Positions 58,280 to 64,000 of a stretch of 64,000 bases of DNA are shown here, one piece after another (within the stretch, counting starts at the first letter, position 1; every line of letters starts with the position of its first letter). Source of the DNA: an uncultured Dorea sp. (GTDB lineage Bacteria; Bacillota; Clostridia; Lachnospirales; Lachnospiraceae); the NCBI RefSeq assembly GCF_934294775.1, contig NZ_CAKRAH010000009.1:20122-84121 (forward strand). Direction: 5' to 3'. A program made the translations under genes and the position numbers. The notes beneath the pieces are model-generated. The model was given only the letters and a program-made list of their open reading frames with translations, was not told the origin of the DNA and did no database searches.

Positions 58280-60550
58280 ATGGGAAAATTATTGAAATTT
58301 CTAAAACCGTATGCAGGTGCTGTTGTGGCGATTGTCTGTATACTGGTTGTGCAGGCATACTGCGATCTGTCATTGCCGACTTATACATCGGATATTGTAA
58401 ATGTAGGTATCCAGCAGGGCGGTATTGACGAGACAGTGCCAGATACAATATCGAAAAAAGATCTGAATCATCTGTTACTTCTGGTGAAGTCGGATCAGCA
58501 GGATTCTGTAAAAAATGCATACACAAAGTCAGAAAAAAATTATGACTACAAAGGAACCGTCATGGAGTTAAAGTCTTCGGTAAAAGAAGATGAAAAGAAG
58601 ATGGGTGAACTTTCAGAGATCCTGGCGAAACCAATGCTTCTGGCATCAGGTTTTGATTCCGGAAGTGATATGACGGAAAAGATAGAGAATCAGCTGCGCA
58701 CACAGATGAAAAAGCAGGTAGAAGCAAAACAGGCAGCTGCACAGATGTCTGAAATCCCTGATTTTGATAAGATGGATATTTATGAGATGCTTGATTTCAT
58801 GGGCGCTGACGGGAGAGATCAGTTGGTAAAACAGATGAACAAGCAGTTGAATAAAATGCAGGATTCGATCATTGAGCAGGCATCTTCCGTATATATTAAA
58901 AATGCTTATGACCATGTAGGCGTTGATACAGACAAAATTGAAACAAATTATATCCTGAATACAGGAGGAAAAATGCTTGCATTAGCATTCCTTGGAATGG
59001 CAGCAAGTATTCTGGTAGGTCTTCTGGCATCCCGTGTAGGTGCCGGTGTCGGACGTGGCCTTCGTGAAAATGTATTCCGTAAGGTCGTAGGATTTTCCAA
59101 TGCGGAATTTGACAAATTTTCAACAGCGTCACTGATCACAAGAAGTACGAACGATATTCAGCAGATCCAGCTTCTGATCGTAATGATTCTTAGAATGGTT
59201 CTGTATGCACCGATCATGGCTATCGGGGGAATATGGAAAGTATTCCATACAAATGTAAGTATGTCATGGATCATCGGTGTTGCCGTGGCAGTGATCGTGG
59301 TGATCGTAGCATTCTTATTCTTCGTAGTCATGCCGAAGTTCAAACTGATCCAGACCCAGGTGGACAATCTGAACCTGGTCAGCCGTGAGATCTTAACGGG
59401 ACTTTCTGTTATCCGTGCATTTGGAACACAGAAACACGAAGAAGAACGATTTGATGATGCAAATAAGGCACTGACCAAGACGAACTTATTCGTTAACCGT
59501 GCGATGACATTCATGATGCCGCTTATGATGTTCGTTATGAACAGTATTACGGTCCTGATCGTATGGGTAGGTGGACACAGCATTAATGATGGAGCAATGC
59601 AGGTTGGAGATATGATGGCATTTATCCAGTATACGATGCAGATTATCATGGCATTCTTAATGATCTGTATGATATCCGTCATGCTTCCAAGAGCGGCAGT
59701 ATCTGCAAGCCGTGTAGATGAAGTACTGACAAGTGAAACGATGATCCATGATCCACAGATGCCAAAGAAGATTCCAGAGGCAGGAAAAGGAAAGGTTGTA
59801 TTCGATCATGTATGTTTCCGTTATCCTGGTGCGGAAGAAGATGTATTGCATGATATTTCATTTACAGCAGAACCTGGAAAAACAACTGCATTTATTGGAA
59901 GTACCGGCTGTGGTAAATCAACACTGGTGAACCTGATCCCAAGATTTTACGATGTGACAGGTGGTAAGATTACGATTGACGGAGAAGATATAAAAGATAT
60001 CACACAGCATGAGCTAAGAGAAAAGCTTGGCTATGTACCGCAGAAAGCAGTTTTGTTCTCCGGTGATATCGCTTCGAATATCATGTATGGCAATCCGGAT
60101 AGAAGTCACGAAGAGATGGTAGAAGCTGCATCGATCGCACAGGCAACCGAGTTCATTGAACAGAAAAAGAAAAAGTACGAAAGTCCGATCTCACAGGGCG
60201 GAGCCAATGTATCCGGAGGTCAGAAGCAGAGACTTTCTATCGCTCGTGCAATTGCAAAACACCCGGATGTATACATCTTTGATGACAGCTTTTCAGCGCT
60301 TGATTATAAGACGGATGCGACCCTTCGTGCGCAGTTAAAAGATAAGACTGCAGACAGCACGGTTATGATCGTAGCACAGAGAATCAGCACGATCCTTCAT
60401 GCGGATCAGATCATCGTTCTGGAAGACGGACAGATCGTAGGAAAAGGAACACACAAAGAACTGCTTAAGAACTGTGATGCTTATTATCAGATCGCGTCGT
60501 CACAGTTATCAGAAAAAGAATTAGAAGAAGATCTTAAGGAGGTGGAATAA
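58280..60550 (+). CDS. ABC exporter half, degenerate ATP site, large extracellular insert
   Basis: 756 residues. TM1 (about 12-32) is followed by an extra 200-residue, charged, probably extracellular domain (35-230) before the remaining TMs. The ATPase domain has Walker A GSTGCGKST near 540, signature NVSGGQKQRLS near 645 and Walker B IFDDSFSALD, where the catalytic Glu is Asp. This is the pattern of the non-catalytic partner of heterodimeric exporters (for example TM287). It is followed one base later by its partner. Confidence 0.94.
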   Translation: MGKLLKFLKPYAGAVVAIVCILVVQAYCDLSLPTYTSDIVNVGIQQGGIDETVPDTISKKDLNHLLLLVKSDQQDSVKNAYTKSEKNYDYKGTVMELKSSVKEDEKKMGELSEILAKPMLLASGFDSGSDMTEKIENQLRTQMKKQVEAKQAAAQMSEIPDFDKMDIYEMLDFMGADGRDQLVKQMNKQLNKMQDSIIEQASSVYIKNAYDHVGVDTDKIETNYILNTGGKMLALAFLGMAASILVGLLASRVGAGVGRGLRENVFRKVVGFSNAEFDKFSTASLITRSTNDIQQIQLLIVMILRMVLYAPIMAIGGIWKVFHTNVSMSWIIGVAVAVIVVIVAFLFFVVMPKFKLIQTQVDNLNLVSREILTGLSVIRAFGTQKHEEERFDDANKALTKTNLFVNRAMTFMMPLMMFVMNSITVLIVWVGGHSINDGAMQVGDMMAFIQYTMQIIMAFLMICMISVMLPRAAVSASRVDEVLTSETMIHDPQMPKKIPEAGKGKVVFDHVCFRYPGAEEDVLHDISFTAEPGKTTAFIGSTGCGKSTLVNLIPRFYDVTGGKITIDGEDIKDITQHELREKLGYVPQKAVLFSGDIASNIMYGNPDRSHEEMVEAASIAQATEFIEQKKKKYESPISQGGANVSGGQKQRLSIARAIAKHPDVYIFDDSFSALDYKTDATLRAQLKDKTADSTVMIVAQRISTILHADQIIVLEDGQIVGKGTHKELLKNCDAYYQIASSQLSEKELEEDLKEVE

Positions 60551-60551
60551 T

Positions 60552-62366
60552 ATGCCAAGAGGTATGGGACGAAGAGGAAAAATGTCCAACGAAAAAGCAA
60601 AAGATTTTAAAGGCACAATGAAAAAACTGATGGCATATTTGAGCGCATATAAGATTGGAATCTTCTTTGTTATCATATTTGCCATTGGAAGTACGATATT
60701 TAACATTGCAGGACCAAAAATCCTGGGAAAAGCAACGACGGAGATCTTTAATGGACTGGTCAGAAAAGTATCGGGTGGATCTGGAATTAATTTTACCAAG
60801 ATTGCCCATATCGTGATCATTTTGTTATGCCTGTATCTTACAAGTGCTGTATTTTCGTTCATGCAGGGATATATTATGACAGGTGTCTCACAGAAGCTGA
60901 CATACAGACTGAGAAAAGAAATCTCAGAAAAGATCAACCGGCTTCCAATGAATTACTTTGATAAGCAGACACATGGAGAAGTGTTATCACGTATTACCAA
61001 TGACGTAGATACACTGAGCCAGAGCCTGAACCAGAGTGCAACGCAGGTCATTACGTCCGTTACAACGATCATCGGAGTACTGGTTATGATGTTGAGTATC
61101 AGCCCTCTTATGACACTGGTGGCATTACTGATCCTTCCAGTATCCATGGGTCTGATTTCCATGATCGTAAAGCGTTCGCAGAAATACTTCATGAGCCAGC
61201 AGGAATATCTGGGACATGTCAATGGACAGGTAGAAGAAATCTACGGCGGACATAATATTATCAAAGCATTTAATAAAGAGGAAGATGTCATCGAGACGTT
61301 CAAACGTGACAATGATATCCTGTATAATTCTGCATGGAAGTCACAGTTTCTTTCAGGAATGATGATGCCGATCATGCAGTTTGTAGGAAATCTGGGATAC
61401 GTAGGAGAAGTTATCCTCGGTGGATACCTTGCTATGAAAGGTGTGATAGAGGTTGGAGACATCCAGTCATTTATCCAGTATGTAAGAAGTTTTATGCAGC
61501 CAATCCAGCAGGTAGCACAGGTAGCCAATATGCTCCAGTCTACAGCGGCAGCTTCTGAACGTGTATTTGAATTCCTGGAAGAAACAGAGGAAGACCAGAC
61601 GGTAGAGAATCCGGTATCCATTGATAATCTGGAAGGAAGCGTAAGCTTTGAACATGTACATTTTGGATATAATCCGGATCATACGATCATTAATGACTTT
61701 AGTGTGGATGTAAAACCAGGACAGAAGGTTGCAATCGTAGGACCGACGGGAGCCGGAAAGACAACGATGATCAAGCTACTGATGAGATTTTACGATGTAG
61801 GAAGTGGATCGATCAAAGTGGATGGACATGATATCAGGAACTTTAACAGAGACGATCTCCGTAAGATGTTCGGTATGGTATTGCAGGATACATGGCTTTT
61901 TAAGGGAAGTATTGAAGATAATATCCGTTACGGGCGTCTGGATGCCACACACGAAGAAGTGGTCCAGGCAGCAAAAGCAGCAAAGGCACACCGCTTTATC
62001 CAGACACTTCCGGGTGGTTATCAGATGGAACTGAATGAGGAAGCAAGTAATGTTTCCCAGGGACAGAAGCAGCTTCTGACAATTGCAAGAGCAATGCTTG
62101 CAGATCCTAAGATACTGATCCTTGATGAGGCAACAAGTTCCGTTGATACAAGAACAGAGATCCAGATCCAGAAGGCGATGGACAGTCTGATGAAGGGAAG
62201 AACAAGCTTCGTCATTGCACACAGACTTTCTACTATCCGGGATGCAGATGTGATCCTTGTTATGAAAGATGGAGATATCGTAGAACAGGGTAACCATGAA
62301 GAACTGCTTGCCCAAAATGGATTCTATGCGGAACTTTACAACTCACAGTTTGAAAGAAGTGCGTAA
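60552..62366 (+). CDS. ABC exporter half, catalytic partner
   Basis: 604 residues. Six TMs (from LSAYKIGIFFVIIFAIGSTI) and an ATPase domain with Walker A GPTGAGKTT near 396, signature NVSQGQKQLLT near 500 (second Gly-type position altered from LSGGQ) and canonical Walker B ILDEATSSVD near 522. The intact Glu here and intact signature in the neighbour together make one working ATP site, as expected for a heterodimer. GGAGG lies in the end of the previous gene. The substrate is unknown; with MarR control a drug or peptide is likely. Confidence 0.95.
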   Translation: MPRGMGRRGKMSNEKAKDFKGTMKKLMAYLSAYKIGIFFVIIFAIGSTIFNIAGPKILGKATTEIFNGLVRKVSGGSGINFTKIAHIVIILLCLYLTSAVFSFMQGYIMTGVSQKLTYRLRKEISEKINRLPMNYFDKQTHGEVLSRITNDVDTLSQSLNQSATQVITSVTTIIGVLVMMLSISPLMTLVALLILPVSMGLISMIVKRSQKYFMSQQEYLGHVNGQVEEIYGGHNIIKAFNKEEDVIETFKRDNDILYNSAWKSQFLSGMMMPIMQFVGNLGYVGEVILGGYLAMKGVIEVGDIQSFIQYVRSFMQPIQQVAQVANMLQSTAAASERVFEFLEETEEDQTVENPVSIDNLEGSVSFEHVHFGYNPDHTIINDFSVDVKPGQKVAIVGPTGAGKTTMIKLLMRFYDVGSGSIKVDGHDIRNFNRDDLRKMFGMVLQDTWLFKGSIEDNIRYGRLDATHEEVVQAAKAAKAHRFIQTLPGGYQMELNEEASNVSQGQKQLLTIARAMLADPKILILDEATSSVDTRTEIQIQKAMDSLMKGRTSFVIAHRLSTIRDADVILVMKDGDIVEQGNHEELLAQNGFYAELYNSQFERSA

Positions 62367-62927
62367 GAAAGGGATATAAGGAAGTCAGGGCTTGTCTGAA
62401 AAATCATTCCTGCAATCTATAAGCCTCACATTGCGGTATGTTTTGTAGAAAGCAAAGTATTTATAAGATATGCCCTAAAGCATATAAAAAGCGCAGTCAG
62501 AAGAATATCTGGCTGCGCTTTTTGGTGTCACACAAGAATGTGCAGGAACAACATCATCATAAGACCTATGTTAACCATCATAAGCAAAAAGTCCGCCAAA
62601 TAAATCATAGTTTTATAGTGAGGGAAAAACACGGACGATTTCTAATATAATAATGTTAATAGACGATAAAAATAAAGTTTAGAATAAATTCAGTATAGCA
62701 TAGAATAATCGGGAAGTCTGGAAACGAGCAAAAGAAGGCATAAAATCAACAAAATGTGACAAAATCGGTATGCGTAATAGACATTAATGATAAGAAAAAT
62801 AACCTATTAAAAATATCTATTGATTTCCATGATAAAAATTATAGAAAATGTTGTATACTGACAACAGATGGTTTGCATAAAGGAACCATGCATAAATAAT
62901 CATACAGATAAAGGGGATTCGAAAGAC
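62367..62927 (+). other. 561-base intergenic region before the dipeptidase
   Basis: Contains the ABC-operon terminator and, at 62393-62445, a stretch resembling 49695-49750 (TGTCTGAAAAA, TTCCTGCAATC, CTCACATT, GGTATG). The remainder is AT-rich. A TATACT at about 62857 may be the -10 of the dipeptidase promoter but I find no good -35. The 70-codon frame at 62438 crosses the terminator and is not a gene. Confidence 0.5.
62486..62523 (+). terminator. Terminator of the MarR-ABC operon
   Basis: AAAAAGCGCAGTCAGA (62486-62501) pairs with TCTGGCTGCGCTTTTT (62508-62523) with one wobble, 6-base loop. Confidence 0.92.
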
Positions 62928-63896
62928 ATGAGAATTATTGATATGCATTGTGATACCTTATGGAAATTAACGGATCCAGGTAAGAACGGGGATCTGATGG
63001 AAAATGACTGCAGTATTGATATCCCCACCATGAAAAAAGCAGGAACAGTAGTACAACTTTTTGCGTGTTTTACAGACGTGAAAGATTACAGGAACAAAGG
63101 CGGATATGATGCTGCATACAGACATGTACATGAGATGATGGATTATCTGAGAAAGCAGCAGGAGTGTTACAGTGAAGATCTGGCACTTGCATACTCGTGG
63201 CATGATGTAAAACGGAACAACCTGGCGGGCAAAATATCGGCGATGATGACGGTAGAGGAAGGAGGAGTCCTGAACGGCCATATGGAACGACTGGAAGAAC
63301 TTTACCAATATGGAATTCGGTTGATGACTCCGATGTGGAACTATGAAAACTGTATCGGATATCCGAACAGCCGGGACAAAACTATCATGTATCAGGGATT
63401 AAAGCCATTTGGAAAAGAAGTTATTACAAGGATGGGAGAGCTTGGAATGATCGTGGATGTATCTCATGCATCGGATGGAACATTCAAGGATATTCTGTCT
63501 CTGGCAAAAGGACCTGTAGTGGCCACACATTCGAACTGCCGCGAACTTGCGGAACATCCACGTAATCTTACTGATGAGATGATATGGGACCTTGCAAACA
63601 CAGGAGGAATCGCAGGCCTGAACTTGTATGGCCCGTTCCTCGGAACAAAAAAAGAATCAAAAATCGAAGAAATGACTGCGCATATACTACACATGCTAAA
63701 CGAAGGCGGAAGCGAATTCCCTGCAATAGGAACAGACTTTGACGGATTCGACGGCATGACCAGAATGGAGATCGCACATCCGGATGAATTGGAGAAGCTG
63801 TGGGAAGCTTTGAAACAAAAGGGGGTGTCGGAGGCGCAGTTGGATAAGATATGGTATCGGAATGCGAAGAGGGTATTAAAAGGAATGGCTGTTTAA
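62928..63896 (+). CDS. Membrane-dipeptidase-type peptidase (M19)
   Basis: 322 residues from the ATG at 62928 (AAAGGGG upstream at 62909-62915); a start at 62868 has no ribosome site. Zinc site HxD in IDMHCDTLW, bridging Glu in MTVEEGG, His in VDVSHASDGTF and ATHSNCRELAEHPRNLTDE, and GTDFDGFDG near the C terminus are those of renal-dipeptidase family enzymes, which cleave dipeptides including D-amino-acid ones. No signal peptide, so cytoplasmic. A rod-repeat-like element begins directly after its stop. Confidence 0.95.
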   Translation: MRIIDMHCDTLWKLTDPGKNGDLMENDCSIDIPTMKKAGTVVQLFACFTDVKDYRNKGGYDAAYRHVHEMMDYLRKQQECYSEDLALAYSWHDVKRNNLAGKISAMMTVEEGGVLNGHMERLEELYQYGIRLMTPMWNYENCIGYPNSRDKTIMYQGLKPFGKEVITRMGELGMIVDVSHASDGTFKDILSLAKGPVVATHSNCRELAEHPRNLTDEMIWDLANTGGIAGLNLYGPFLGTKKESKIEEMTAHILHMLNEGGSEFPAIGTDFDGFDGMTRMEIAHPDELEKLWEALKQKGVSEAQLDKIWYRNAKRVLKGMAV

Positions 63897-64000
63897 TACA
63901 CTAGTTCATCATGGTCTCCCGGTCCATGAGAAAGCGCTGGTATCCTGTTTGCTGCTAGATGTCACGATGCAGAAGTTCTAAGGCAGTCCGACTTTCCTAA
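63897..64000. other. Rod-like inverted repeat element, member 2 (left part, cut by window)
   Basis: Starts TACACTAGTT and has TCCCGGTCC, CTGGTATCCTG and GCAGAAGTTCTAAGGCAGTC in the same order as TACACTAGTT, TCCCGGTCC, TTGCTATCCGG and AAGAAGTTATAAGAGGTCGC at 52184. The right arm lies outside the window, so folding cannot be shown here. Like member 1 it follows closely after a stop codon. Confidence 0.55.

Noticed and set aside
62438..62650. 70-codon open frame downstream of the ABC exporter
   Set aside because: It runs through the operon terminator and has no ribosome site or recognisable sequence.

Overview
The window is a 64 kb stretch of a Gram-positive, spore-forming gut Clostridium relative, most likely Lachnospiraceae (Dorea/Mediterraneibacter-like). 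The evidence is an alpha/beta-type small acid-soluble spore protein, AddAB instead of RecBCD, FtsEX with an M23 hydrolase and a Ctp protease, class 1B PyrD-PyrK, ClpC, many AGGAGG ribosome sites and several small families typical of that family. The genus is an inference from gene style; no rRNA is present.

Layout. 1-4.3 kb: the 3' end of ung, a TPR lipoprotein, hflX, a convergent AraC regulator, and a DapF-like gene in which both catalytic cysteines are serine. 4.3-11.4 kb: addB-addA. 11.5-15.2 kb: an envelope cassette (PadR, DUF1700, DUF4097 with an Asp/Trp repeat, PspC), a spore protein gene whose sigma-G-like promoter lies inside an inverted repeat covering the start codon, and a divergent WecG/TagA protein. 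15.3-20.5 kb: PucR/CdaR-type regulator, ftsE, ftsX, M23 hydrolase and S41 protease, a cell-wall separation module. 20.6-29.6 kb: pyrF, pyrK, pyrD and pyrE, split by two tandem YhgE/Pip membrane proteins. 29.6-36.3 kb: small membrane proteins, an M29-like aminopeptidase and purE-purM-purN-purD. 36.3-43.6 kb: GntR-clpC, radA, coaBC and a divergent ECF S-component (pantothenate-type by context).

44.2-49.6 kb is the accessory region. An intact tRNA-Trp gene is followed by a 1.1 kb AT-rich islet holding a small RelA/SpoT-domain synthetase translationally overlapped by a 75-residue protein. The islet is closed by a 39-bp perfect (about 95-bp imperfect) copy of the tRNA 3' half and its terminator. 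This looks like a toxSAS-type toxin-antitoxin pair in a tRNA-integrated islet without integrase, and I consider it the most interesting system here. After it come a DUF4825 lipoprotein, an aldo/keto reductase and a deletion scar joining a beta-galactosidase remnant to a transglutaminase-protein remnant.

49.8-64 kb: NUDIX, HD-domain, tcdA, a DUF6465-like protein, a 270-nt rod-like inverted repeat (a second member of its family begins at 63,897), an EamA transporter, dtd, a REC-GGDEF-EAL protein preceded by a ten-G tract in the ribosome-binding position, a MarR regulator with a heterodimeric ABC exporter, and an M19 dipeptidase. Genes are overwhelmingly on the + strand in short operons ended by clear intrinsic terminators.
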